A stretch of DNA of 9,590 nt from an uncultured Oscillospiraceae bacterium (GTDB lineage Bacteria; Bacillota; Clostridia; Oscillospirales; Oscillospiraceae), in NCBI GenBank assembly GCA_934659415.1, contig CAKUHW010000027.1:1-9590 (forward strand). The letters are read 5' to 3'. Of the stretch, positions 1-7,097 are shown piece by piece. The notes beneath the pieces were generated by a model. That model saw only the letters and a program-made list of their open reading frames with translations, was not told where the DNA came from and did not search any database. Position 1 is the first letter of the stretch; each line of letters starts with the position of its first letter. The translations under genes and the position numbers were made by a program.

Positions 1-3000
1 CTCTCCACCTGGTCTATCCCACGGCGGCGGAGGTGCCCGCCGTGCGCTACCTCTTCCACACCGGGGGCGGCACGGTCACCCTGCCCGCGGTCCCCGGCGG
101 CGTCTGGGTGGCCTCCGACCCCCTCACCGGTGCGGAGCTCACCCTGGACATGGCGGAGGATGCCGCCGCCGGGACCGTCACCGTCACCATCCCGGCGGAG
201 CTGGGCGTGGTGCTCACCGCCGTGACCGAGGGCCTCACTGTGGACTACAACCCCACCCTGGCGGGCCACCTGGTGAAGGTGGGCCAGTTCCTCCCCGCAG
301 CGCAGACCATCGTGGAGGACGCTACCGTGCAGGGCGGCTCTCCCTTCCTGGACGCGGTGGGCGAGAGCGCCCAGACCTATACGGTGCTCTCTCCCGACAC
401 CGACCGGGCCAAGGTATTCCTGTCCAGCAGCAACAACCGCCACGGCTTCTACACCTTCCGGGGCTGGCGGGTGGGGACCACGGACACCATCCTCCAGCCG
501 GGGGACACCCTCACCCGGGCGGAGCTGGCCCTTCTGGCTCCCGGCGGAGTCCTGACGCTGTACGCCGAGTGGAGCGCCACGGAGGACAACGGCCGGATGA
601 TTTCGGCCAACTTTTACGTAAACGCCAGCTGTGAGATCGCGGACAATATGTCCAACGGCTTCAACACCGGCATCAGCATGGACGACTTCACCCCCTCTAT
701 CTTCGCCGCCCGGGTCTTCGGCGGAGAGAACATTCCGGACAGCGGGGATTACCTGCTCATCGCGCCCCCCACCTCCTCTGACACGGCCTATGAGGTGGAT
801 GCCCAGCTGCGCCGCGCCGTCACGGAGGACATCCAGGGGGTCACCCTGGAGGCCCTGCCCAGCGACGAGGTGGTGCTGGCTTACCTGCGCTCGGTGGGCG
901 CACAGATCACCATGGGGGACGAGACCGTCCCTGTGGACAAGCTCACCACCGAGCACTTCAAGGTCCGCTGGTACGCCCTGAAGTATGAGCACTCCGACGG
1001 CTGGCACCTGGACGGCATTCTGGTGGCCAAGGCCGCCCGCATCACTGTGCAGAAGACCTTCGCCGGGGACGACGAGGCCATTGAAGAGGTCAAGCAGACC
1101 TGGTACGCCTCCGTCACCCACACCGAGGCGGGCGCGGAGACGGAGGACTTCCGCCTGCTGCTCACCCCCGCGGAGGAGGTGAGCGGGGCAGGGGAGGCGG
1201 GTTACACCGGCTACGACGCCGCCACCGGCACCTACACCTGGACCGTCCCCGCCCGGCAGGGCCGGGCGTACACCCTGCGGGAGCTGGACTACCTGCCCGC
1301 CGGGGCCCACTGGCACACTACATGCCAGTACGCCATCCGCAACAGCGCGGCCCAGACGGCCGGCTGGCTGGCCTACGATCCGGCCGCGGGGGTGGCGGTC
1401 ACCGCGGAGTCCTATCCCGGCGATGTGCCCGACGACGTGATCCAGACCGCGGCCTTTCAGAACCTCTATGTGCAGTCCGGCCTGCTCACCCTCCACAAGG
1501 TGGATGCGCTCACGGGCAACGGCATGGGGAACGTACCCTTCGCCATCACCAATGCTGACGGCACCCTGCCGGAGCTGTGGCGCAAGCCGGGCGCCAACCA
1601 GTACACCAACGACCACCTCACCTATGGCATTGACGGCTACACCGAAGACATCCACGGGAACACCGTGCTCACCGACCTGAACGGCTACCTCTACCTGAAG
1701 CTGGAGCCGGGGGAATATGTCCTCACCGAGACCATCCCCACCGGCTATCTGGGCCCCGAGCGGATACGCCTGTCTGTCACGGACAATGGAGAGCTGGCGT
1801 ACTCCGCCACGGCGGAGGGCCTGCCTGCGGAGTCCCCCGCCGACAGGCAGTGGCTGTTGGGGGCGGACACGGAGCTGATCACTCTGCGCAACCTCTCCCG
1901 CAGGCTGCTCACCGTGACGGTGAACAAACGGTGGGACGCCGCCACCGAGCGGCAGGACGTCACCGTGGAGCTGTGGCGCAATGGGGCCAAGCTGGCCGAA
2001 CCCATCTACACCCAGCAGCTCACCGAGGCGGGGGGCTGGAGCTATACCTGGACCGACCTGCCCCTCTTTCAGGACGGCAAGCTGGCCGCCTACTCCCTCC
2101 GGGAGGTCATGATCGGCCCAACGGCCTATGACCCCGGGGCCGACAGCGACGGCTACGCGGACTACCTGGTGTCCTACGACGTGCCCACCTACTCCGGCGC
2201 GGACGGCGCGGACTACGGGGAGGACGCCGTGTGGGCGGATGACGAGGGTCTGATTCACTACGCGGCCCACGCCGTGCTGGGGGTGAACAACAGCGTTGTG
2301 AAGGGGGCTCTCAGCCTCGCCAAGACTGATGAGCGGGGCCGCCCCCTGGCCGGAGCCGAATTCACCCTCTATTCCGACCCGGACTGTCTGATCCAGACGG
2401 CCCAGGTCGTCTCCGACGGCGCGGGCTTTGCCATTTTCGGTGCGCTGCCCCCGGGCACCTATTACCTGCGGGAGACCGCCGCCCCCGCGGGCTACCGGGG
2501 GGACACCTCCCTCTACCGCGTGGTGGTGCGGGGCGGCTCCGCCGTGATCTATGACGGGACGGGCTCCGCCGTCTCCTCCGTAGTCAACCGTTCCGACATG
2601 GGGCTGGTCCTCCGGAAGACCGACGGGGCCGGGCGGCCCATTACCGGCGCCACCTTCCGGGTCTGGCTGGACGGGACCCTCTACGGCACCTACCCCGTGG
2701 GGGCGGACGGGCTGGTGGCCCTCAACGGCCTCCCCGCCGGGATCTATCAGATCCAGGAGATCGTCACCCCCTCCGGCTATCAGCCCCTCACCGAGGAGAT
2801 CCTCGTCAGCGTGGCCGGGGGCACGGTCACCCCCGCGGTCCGTCCCGCCATGAAGCACTGGAGCGTGAGCCTGGACAGCGTGGGCAACTATGTGCTCACC
2901 GTGGAGAACGTGGCCCTGTGGGTCATCCCCAGCGTGGGCGGGCCGGGCATTTTCCCCATGATGCTCTCCGGGGTGCTCCTCATGTCCGCCGCTGCCGCGG

Positions 3001-3056
3001 CCTTCCTCTTCCTGCCCTGCGGGAGGGGAAAGCGGACGGCGGGCAGAAGTCCCTGA
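1..3056 (+). CDS. Large multidomain pilus-tip-type adhesin (SpaA/Cna-B domains), 5' end outside window
   Basis: This is the C-terminal part of a long secreted surface protein. The frame is open from base 3, and the first in-frame GTG at 33 lies mid-protein with no ribosome site, so the true start is upstream. Counting residues from that GTG, a Listeria/Bacteroides-repeat-like segment (FRGW about 142, LYAEW about 176-180) is followed by a segment ending in WYALKYEHSDGWHLDGILV. Next come a Cna-B-like domain from about 337 (ITVQKTF), a SpaA-like domain from about 485 (LTLHKVDALTGNG, with E-box YVLTETIPTGY), a Cna-B domain from about 626 (VNKRWDA), and two SpaA-like domains from about 758 and 856 (E-boxes YYLRETAAPAGY and YQIQEIVTPSGY). 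Lysine/E-box pairs of this kind form intramolecular isopeptide bonds. The end is a sorting signal with an unusual core, IPSVG (965-969), then a hydrophobic segment and a GRGKR tail. Size and position directly before the major pilin suggest the tip subunit; the binding target is unknown. Confidence 0.85.
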   Translation, partial: LHLVYPTAAEVPAVRYLFHTGGGTVTLPAVPGGVWVASDPLTGAELTLDMAEDAAAGTVTVTIPAELGVVLTAVTEGLTVDYNPTLAGHLVKVGQFLPAAQTIVEDATVQGGSPFLDAVGESAQTYTVLSPDTDRAKVFLSSSNNRHGFYTFRGWRVGTTDTILQPGDTLTRAELALLAPGGVLTLYAEWSATEDNGRMISANFYVNASCEIADNMSNGFNTGISMDDFTPSIFAARVFGGENIPDSGDYLLIAPPTSSDTAYEVDAQLRRAVTEDIQGVTLEALPSDEVVLAYLRSVGAQITMGDETVPVDKLTTEHFKVRWYALKYEHSDGWHLDGILVAKAARITVQKTFAGDDEAIEEVKQTWYASVTHTEAGAETEDFRLLLTPAEEVSGAGEAGYTGYDAATGTYTWTVPARQGRAYTLRELDYLPAGAHWHTTCQYAIRNSAAQTAGWLAYDPAAGVAVTAESYPGDVPDDVIQTAAFQNLYVQSGLLTLHKVDALTGNGMGNVPFAITNADGTLPELWRKPGANQYTNDHLTYGIDGYTEDIHGNTVLTDLNGYLYLKLEPGEYVLTETIPTGYLGPERIRLSVTDNGELAYSATAEGLPAESPADRQWLLGADTELITLRNLSRRLLTVTVNKRWDAATERQDVTVELWRNGAKLAEPIYTQQLTEAGGWSYTWTDLPLFQDGKLAAYSLREVMIGPTAYDPGADSDGYADYLVSYDVPTYSGADGADYGEDAVWADDEGLIHYAAHAVLGVNNSVVKGALSLAKTDERGRPLAGAEFTLYSDPDCLIQTAQVVSDGAGFAIFGALPPGTYYLRETAAPAGYRGDTSLYRVVVRGGSAVIYDGTGSAVSSVVNRSDMGLVLRKTDGAGRPITGATFRVWLDGTLYGTYPVGADGLVALNGLPAGIYQIQEIVTPSGYQPLTEEILVSVAGGTVTPAVRPAMKHWSVSLDSVGNYVLTVENVALWVIPSVGGPGIFPMMLSGVLLMSAAAAAFLFLPCGRGKRTAGRSP

Positions 3057-3149
3057 GGGTCTCCCTGCGCCTTCGGTCATTCACGCCATCGCGGCGTATG
3101 ATATAGAGCAAGCAGCAGTAGAAATCATACAGAGAAAGGAAAATCGATT

Positions 3150-4868
3150 ATGAAACACACGAAACATCTTGGGGCCGTCCTGCTGGCCCTGGTCCTGGCC
3201 CTGGCCCTGGCCGTCCCCGCCCTGGCCTCCGGCGGCGCCGTCTCCGCTGCCGCCGTTGCCCCCACCGCCGTCACCCTCACGGAAGTGGCCGAGGGCGATA
3301 CCGTAAGCGCTTACCGTCTGGTGGAGTACACCGACGCCAGCTACAACTCCTACAAGTACCATGACAGCTTCAGGACCTGGATGCTCAACTTGACCACCGA
3401 GACCGAGCTGGACAACTACTTCAGCAGTCTGACCCCCTCCAACGTGGACTTCCTGCTGGGCAACTATGTGGCCCACTGCAACTCCCCCACGAATGGCGTT
3501 CCCGTTCTGCCCGCCGTATACAGAAGCGAGACCGCCGACGCCACCGAGAGGGTCACCATGTCCCTGGAACCCGGCTACTATCTGTTCCTGGTGTCCACCA
3601 CCGCCAACAACAGCCGCATCTACCGCGCCACTTCCGTGTTTGTGCAGGTGAAGGACGGCAATGTGAACGTGTACGCCGGCGAGGGCAAGAACAAGCTCAC
3701 CGGGCCCAGCTATGAGGTGGCCCTGAAGCATGCCGCCGCCCCCGAGGTGGAAAAGACCGTATGGGACAACACCACCACCATCACCCCCGCCTGGCGCTCC
3801 GCCGCCGCGGGCACCGTGGGCGAGGTGATGAACTTCTGCCTGGCCATCAACGTGCCCATCTACACCAATGTGGTGAACCTGCCTGTCTTCAAGCTGACCG
3901 ATGTTCTGGATGGCTTCCAGTATGTGGAAGGTTCCGCCAAGGTGTACACCGCCGTGAACGGCCTGACCTACACCTCCGAGGTGGCGGACGCCATCTCCAA
4001 CACCACCGCCGGGGCCTATGACGAGACCACCGGCGAGCAGACCGTGACCTTCGACCTGAACTACCTGAAGATCAAGGGCTCCGCTGTATCCTCCGTCACC
4101 GTGTACCTCACCTACCAGGCCACCATGATGCCTGCGGCGGTAAAGACCGACAGGGCCGTGCTCAGCGCGGCGGACGCCACCGTGTACAACTACGCGGAGA
4201 ACACCGCCCGCCTCACCTACAGCACCTCTCTGGATCCCACCCAGATCGATTCCGATGCCTCCACCGCCCGGGTGTTTACCTACTCCATGAAGCTGGACAA
4301 GCTGTCCACCGACAAGGACGCCCTGGGGGCCTACAAGCCCCTGGACGGGGCCCAGTTCACCGTGTACCCCACCGAGGCGGATGCGGAGAGCGACGTCAAC
4401 GCCCTGAAGTTCGTGCTGGACGGCGCCTATTATCGCCCCGCCACCGCCGCTGAGATCGCCGCGGGCACCGGCGTGGTCGTCGCGCTGGATGCCAGCTTCC
4501 TCATCAAGGGTCTGGACGTGGGCCACTACTACCTGGTGGAGACCACCGTCCCCTCCGGCTACTACGCCCCCAAGGGCGCGTTCCATGTGGACCTGGTGAG
4601 CCACCGGGACGGCGATGTGATCAACGGCAAGCTGGGCGTGAGCACCGTGGTGGCCGTGAAGAGCGGCAGCGACACCCTGCTCATCAACACCAGCGCCGTG
4701 GATGCCGCCAATGTGAACCAGTTCAACTGGAGCCTGCTCAACAGCTCCTCTCCCATCCTGCCCACCACCGGCGGTATCGGCACCACCGTCTTTACCGTGG
4801 TCGGCGTAGCCCTGATGGCTGCTGCTGTCTGGCTGTTCTTCTTCCGCAAGCGCGGCGAGAAGAACTGA
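3150..4868 (+). CDS. Major pilin, SpaH/EbpB-like, LPTTG-anchored
   Basis: This is the likely shaft subunit of the sortase-assembled pilus (572 residues). A signal peptide (MKHTKHLG, a Leu/Ala-rich core, then VPALA before SGG) directs export. The D1 region runs to about 195. A fimbrial isopeptide-forming D2-type domain spans about 200-365, opening with PEVEKTVWDN and continuing with FCLAINVPIYTN and LTDVLDGFQYVEGSAKVY. A SpaA-like D3 domain spans about 378-500, with KLDKLSTDKDA at its start and the E-box YYLVETTVPSGY (Glu464). The sorting signal is LPTTG at 537-541, then a hydrophobic helix and FRKRGEKN. The usual WxxxVxVYPK pilin motif is not intact: VNVY (172-175) is present but AGEG replaces Pro before Lys180, with Lys182 nearby. 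The start is supported by GAAAGGA (3134-3140) nine bases upstream. It follows the tip gene by 93 bases and precedes the two class C sortases that would polymerise it. The role is confident; the linking lysine is uncertain. Confidence 0.93.
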   Translation: MKHTKHLGAVLLALVLALALAVPALASGGAVSAAAVAPTAVTLTEVAEGDTVSAYRLVEYTDASYNSYKYHDSFRTWMLNLTTETELDNYFSSLTPSNVDFLLGNYVAHCNSPTNGVPVLPAVYRSETADATERVTMSLEPGYYLFLVSTTANNSRIYRATSVFVQVKDGNVNVYAGEGKNKLTGPSYEVALKHAAAPEVEKTVWDNTTTITPAWRSAAAGTVGEVMNFCLAINVPIYTNVVNLPVFKLTDVLDGFQYVEGSAKVYTAVNGLTYTSEVADAISNTTAGAYDETTGEQTVTFDLNYLKIKGSAVSSVTVYLTYQATMMPAAVKTDRAVLSAADATVYNYAENTARLTYSTSLDPTQIDSDASTARVFTYSMKLDKLSTDKDALGAYKPLDGAQFTVYPTEADAESDVNALKFVLDGAYYRPATAAEIAAGTGVVVALDASFLIKGLDVGHYYLVETTVPSGYYAPKGAFHVDLVSHRDGDVINGKLGVSTVVAVKSGSDTLLINTSAVDAANVNQFNWSLLNSSSPILPTTGGIGTTVFTVVGVALMAAAVWLFFFRKRGEKN

Positions 4869-4935
4869 GCCATAATACTATAGATCGGCCGTAAGCCGGC
4901 CGGGGAGACCTCCCTCACTCCCCGTCCGTGCGCAA

Positions 4936-4969
4936 CCGCCGGGAGGGGCTTCCCTCCCCCTCCCGGCGG
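4936..4969 (+). promoter_or_regulatory. Strong GC hairpin between major pilin and first sortase
   Basis: A perfect 13-bp inverted repeat lies here: arms 4936-4948 (CCGCCGGGAGGGG) and 4957-4969 (CCCCTCCCGGCGG), separated by an 8-base loop. No T-run follows, so it is not a standard intrinsic terminator. It ends 22 bases before the sortase start and leaves that gene's AAGGAG site (4980-4985) free. A smaller 5-bp CGGCC/GGCCG hairpin lies upstream near 4885-4902. From its position it could stabilise the 3' end of the pilin message or reduce read-through into the sortases, keeping pilin in excess over enzyme. That role is inference. Confidence 0.6.
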
Positions 4970-4991
4970 CCACGGCAGCAAGGAGACGCCC

Positions 4992-5882
4992 ATGACAAAC
5001 CCCAAAAAACGCCCGCCCTGGCTGCTGCTGCCGCTGGGGCTGCTGTTTCTCGCGGGTCTCTCCCTGCTGCTGTACCCGCTGTTCAGCGCCCGCTGGAACC
5101 AGCGGCGCAGCGACGCCCTCATCCGGGACTATGAGCGGCAGTTTACCGCCCCGGACGCCGAAAGCTCCGCCGCTGCGAATCACGCCCGGTGGTTCGACCT
5201 GGCGGACGCCTACAACGCTACCCTCCCCGGCAAGGGCGTGCCCGACGCCTTTTCCAAGATCACCCCCGAGGAGGACAGGAACTATCTGGCCCAGCTGTCC
5301 TTCTCTGCCGATGGCGTGATGGGCTTTATCAGCATTCCCCGCATCTCTGTCAGCCTGCCCATCTACCACACCACCTCCGAGGCGGTGCTCCAGAAGGGGG
5401 TGGGCCACTTGCAGGGCTCCGCCCTGCCCGTGGGCGGGGAGAGCACCCACTGCGTGCTTTCCGCCCACCGGGGCCTGCCCTCCGCCGCGCTGTTCACCGA
5501 TCTGAACCTGCTGGGCCCCAGCGACCACTTCTACCTCCATGTGCTGGACCGGGTGCTGGCCTATGAGGTGGATCAGGTCCTGGAGGTGGAGCCCAGCGAC
5601 ACCGCCAACCTGGACGTGATCCCCGGGGCGGACCTGGTGACCCTGGTCACCTGCACCCCCTACGGGGTGAACACCCACCGCCTGCTGGTGCGGGGGCACC
5701 GGGTGGAGTATACCGTGGAGACCGTGCAGACGGAGCGGGAGACCGCCGTCAGCTCCGTCCACACCCGGTATGAGCTGTGGGTCGCCGCCGGGCTGGGCTT
5801 TACCGCCCTGCTCGCCCTGATCCTCTGGCGGGTCAGCCGCCGGGGCGGAAAGCGGCTGGAGAAGAAAGGACGACGCCATTGA
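4992..5882 (+). CDS. srtC: Class C (pilin-polymerising) sortase 1
   Basis: This is a membrane-bound cysteine transpeptidase (296 residues) that joins the threonine of a pilin sorting motif to a lysine of the next subunit on the outer face of the membrane. The N-terminal helix (about 10-28) is followed by LYPLFSARWNQ and by YNATLPGKG, as usual for class C. The catalytic domain contains GFISIPRISVSLPIYH. The catalytic His159 is in LSAHRGLPSA, Cys221 in TLVTCTPYGVNTHRLLVRG, and Arg230 is nine residues after the Cys. A C-terminal membrane helix (about 265-282) with a basic tail is diagnostic of this class. The lid motif reads Asp85-Ala-Phe where Asp-Pro-aromatic is common. An extra Cys154 sits five residues before the active histidine. 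The start has AAGGAG (4980-4985) six bases upstream. Its stop overlaps the start of the second sortase. Substrate preference is not readable from sequence. Confidence 0.95.
   Translation: MTNPKKRPPWLLLPLGLLFLAGLSLLLYPLFSARWNQRRSDALIRDYERQFTAPDAESSAAANHARWFDLADAYNATLPGKGVPDAFSKITPEEDRNYLAQLSFSADGVMGFISIPRISVSLPIYHTTSEAVLQKGVGHLQGSALPVGGESTHCVLSAHRGLPSAALFTDLNLLGPSDHFYLHVLDRVLAYEVDQVLEVEPSDTANLDVIPGADLVTLVTCTPYGVNTHRLLVRGHRVEYTVETVQTERETAVSSVHTRYELWVAAGLGFTALLALILWRVSRRGGKRLEKKGRRH
5640..5695 (+). repeat. Near-identical 56-bp catalytic segment, copy 1
   Basis: This is the DNA encoding TLVTCTPYGVNTHRLLVR in sortase 1. It matches 6503-6558 in sortase 2 with one silent difference (ccc versus cct in the proline codon after the catalytic cysteine). 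The rest of the two genes is clearly more divergent. Confidence 0.9.
5865..5870 (+). promoter_or_regulatory. Ribosome binding site setting the TTG start of sortase 2
   Basis: AAAGGA lies eight bases before TTG at 5879, inside the end of sortase 1. No in-frame ATG or GTG is positioned to give a membrane-anchor N-terminus. Starting at this TTG yields MKRTRGIIKILAAALIFAVG, a normal basic-then-hydrophobic sortase start, whereas the longer upstream reading adds 34 Arg/Pro/Gly-rich residues that are the shifted frame of sortase 1. Confidence 0.7.
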
Positions 5883-6733
5883 AACGCACCAGGGGCATTA
5901 TAAAAATACTGGCCGCCGCGCTCATTTTTGCCGTGGGCTTCGGCGTGCTGTTCTACCCCGTGTTCAGCGACCTGTGGAACCAGAACCGGCAGAACCAGCT
6001 CATCCATTCCTATGAAGAAAAGGCCCAGCAGCTGTCCCAGGCGGATTACTCCGCCTGGCTGGAGACCGCCCGGGCCTATAACGACGCCCTCTCCCCCTCC
6101 TTCGGCGACGCCTTCAAGGGCCGCCAGCCGGAGGAGGACGACCCCTACTGGTCCCTGCTGGACCTGGAGGGCACCGGGGTGATGGGCTATCTGGAGATCC
6201 CCAGGCTGGGCCTGCGTCTGCCCATCTACCACGGCACAGGGGAGAGCGCCCTGCAGCAGGGGATCGGCCACCTGGCAGGGACCTCCCTGCCCATCGGCGG
6301 GACGGGGTACCACACGGTGCTCTCCGGCCACCGGGGCCTGCCCTCCGCCCACCTGTTCACCGATTTGGACCAGATGGAGATCGGCGACCGCTTTTATCTC
6401 TGCATCCTGGGCCGCCGCCTGGCCTATGAGACCGACCGGATCACCGTGGTGGAGCCCGACCAGGTGGAGGAGCTGCTCCCCGTGGAGGGAGAGGATCTGG
6501 CCACCCTGGTCACCTGCACCCCTTACGGGGTGAACACCCACCGCCTGCTGGTGCGGGGCCGCCGGGTGGAGGAGACCCCCCAGGAGGAGGCTCCCCAGGT
6601 CACCGTGGTGCAGCAGGTCACCCATAGCCTGGGCTGGAAGGGCTGGCTGCTGGCCGGAGTGCTGGCCGCCTTCCTGCTTGGACTGCTGGTGCTGCTGATC
6701 GTCCGTCTGGCCCGGCGGAAAAAGCGCGGGTGA
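5879..6733 (+). CDS. srtC: Class C (pilin-polymerising) sortase 2, TTG start
   Basis: This is a second pilin polymerase (284 residues from TTG 5879), overlapping the stop of sortase 1 by four bases and probably translated by coupling. The N-terminal helix (IIKILAAALIFAVGFGVLFYPVFSDLWNQ) and YNDALSPSFGDAF match the class C N-terminus. The lid reads Asp77-Ala-Phe, like its neighbour. The core is MGYLEIPRLGLRLPIYH, with His151 in LSGHRGLPSAHLFTD, Cys213 in TLVTCTPYGVNTHRLLVRG, and Arg222. A C-terminal membrane helix (about 244-273) ends in RLARRKKRG. The tandem copy most likely arose by duplication. In multi-sortase pilus loci one class C enzyme often builds the shaft while another adds an ancillary subunit, so one of this pair may handle the tip protein with the IPSVG signal; which one cannot be told here. 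Confidence 0.93.
   Translation: MKRTRGIIKILAAALIFAVGFGVLFYPVFSDLWNQNRQNQLIHSYEEKAQQLSQADYSAWLETARAYNDALSPSFGDAFKGRQPEEDDPYWSLLDLEGTGVMGYLEIPRLGLRLPIYHGTGESALQQGIGHLAGTSLPIGGTGYHTVLSGHRGLPSAHLFTDLDQMEIGDRFYLCILGRRLAYETDRITVVEPDQVEELLPVEGEDLATLVTCTPYGVNTHRLLVRGRRVEETPQEEAPQVTVVQQVTHSLGWKGWLLAGVLAAFLLGLLVLLIVRLARRKKRG
6503..6558 (+). repeat. Near-identical 56-bp catalytic segment, copy 2
   Basis: This is the partner of 5640-5695, with 55 of 56 bases identical. It covers the catalytic Cys and Arg of sortase 2. Such DNA-level identity, including third positions, is more than protein constraint alone readily explains and suggests recent duplication or gene conversion. Confidence 0.9.
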
Positions 6734-6750
6734 GGCGGGCGCACAGCACC

Positions 6751-6785
6751 CCTTGCCTCTCCCAGAGGGAGAGCCGAGGGCAAGG
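6751..6785 (+). terminator. Imperfect hairpin after sortase 2, possible weak terminator
   Basis: CTCTCCC (6757-6763) pairs with GGGAGAG (6767-6773) across a three-base loop. Beyond a bulge (6774-6779), CCTTGC (6751-6756) pairs with GCAAGG (6780-6785). It begins 17 bases after the sortase 2 stop. No T-run follows, so intrinsic termination would be weak. It may be another small dispersed repeat instead. Confidence 0.35.
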
Positions 6786-6828
6786 GCAGAGGTCCTGTTC
6801 TCTGCGCTGTCCAAAGGGCTTTGAGATA

Positions 6829-6967
6829 AGCTCCCTTGTGTAAAGGGAGCTGGCAGCGCGCAGCGCTGACTGAGGGATTGTCACCATGGCCGCCCGCCTT
6901 TGGCTTGGTAACAATCCCCCCTGTCGGCAAAGACCGCCGACCGTCCCCCCTTTACACAAGGGGGGCA
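6829..6967. repeat. Long imperfect palindromic repeat element (MITE- or REP-like)
   Basis: The two halves are inverted copies. The left half has AGCTCCCTT/AAGGGAGCT (6829-6851), then GGGATTGTCACC (6874-6885). The right half has GGTAACAATCCC (6907-6918), then CCCCCCTT/AAGGGGGG (6945-6965). Each half also contains its own inner stem; on the right it is GTCGGC/GCCGAC (6923-6941). The right half recurs at 8622-8696. The nested symmetry and second copy are typical of small non-autonomous intergenic repeats. I see no transposase here. Confidence 0.8.
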
Positions 6968-7097
6968 TGGGCCCGGCGGAGACCAGTGACCTGCGCCAAA
7001 CCCGTAGGGTAAGGGGCCGCCGAGGCGCGCGGCTTTCCACCCGGCAGGAGCACAAGCACGTTTTCTGATAAAATCATCCGGAAAGGAGCGGTATGCC

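Larger units (their letters stand above)
6734..7097. other. Gene-free spacer between sortase 2 and basal-pilin module
   Basis: These 364 bases hold no credible gene. They contain a hairpin (6751-6785), a long palindromic repeat (6829-6967), a GC-rich stretch, and an AT-rich patch (TTTTCTGATAAAATC, 7061-7075) just upstream of the ribosome site AAAGGAG (7082-7088) of the next gene. The patch includes a -10-like TAAAAT but no matching -35, so a separate promoter for the next two genes is possible but not shown. Confidence 0.7.

Noticed and set aside
3085..3096. Terminator between tip adhesin and major pilin (ACGCC/GGCGT)
   Set aside because: Only five base pairs and no T-run; the spacer is short and the genes are probably co-transcribed.
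3072..3102. Possible promoter before the major pilin (-10-like TATGAT at 3097)
   Set aside because: No acceptable -35 at 16-18 bases; a lone AT-rich hexamer is not enough, though an internal start would make sense biologically.
3081..4604. Long minus-strand open frame (507 codons) opposite the major pilin
   Set aside because: Gly/His/Val-rich low-complexity product without domains, with no ribosome site, fully opposite a well-supported gene; an effect of high GC in third codon positions. The same applies to 4878-5879 and 5660-6814 on the minus strand.
5777..5878. Longer N-terminus for sortase 2
   Set aside because: The extra 34 residues are the shifted frame of sortase 1 and would put a Pro/Arg-rich stretch before the signal anchor; TTG 5879 with AAAGGA fits better.
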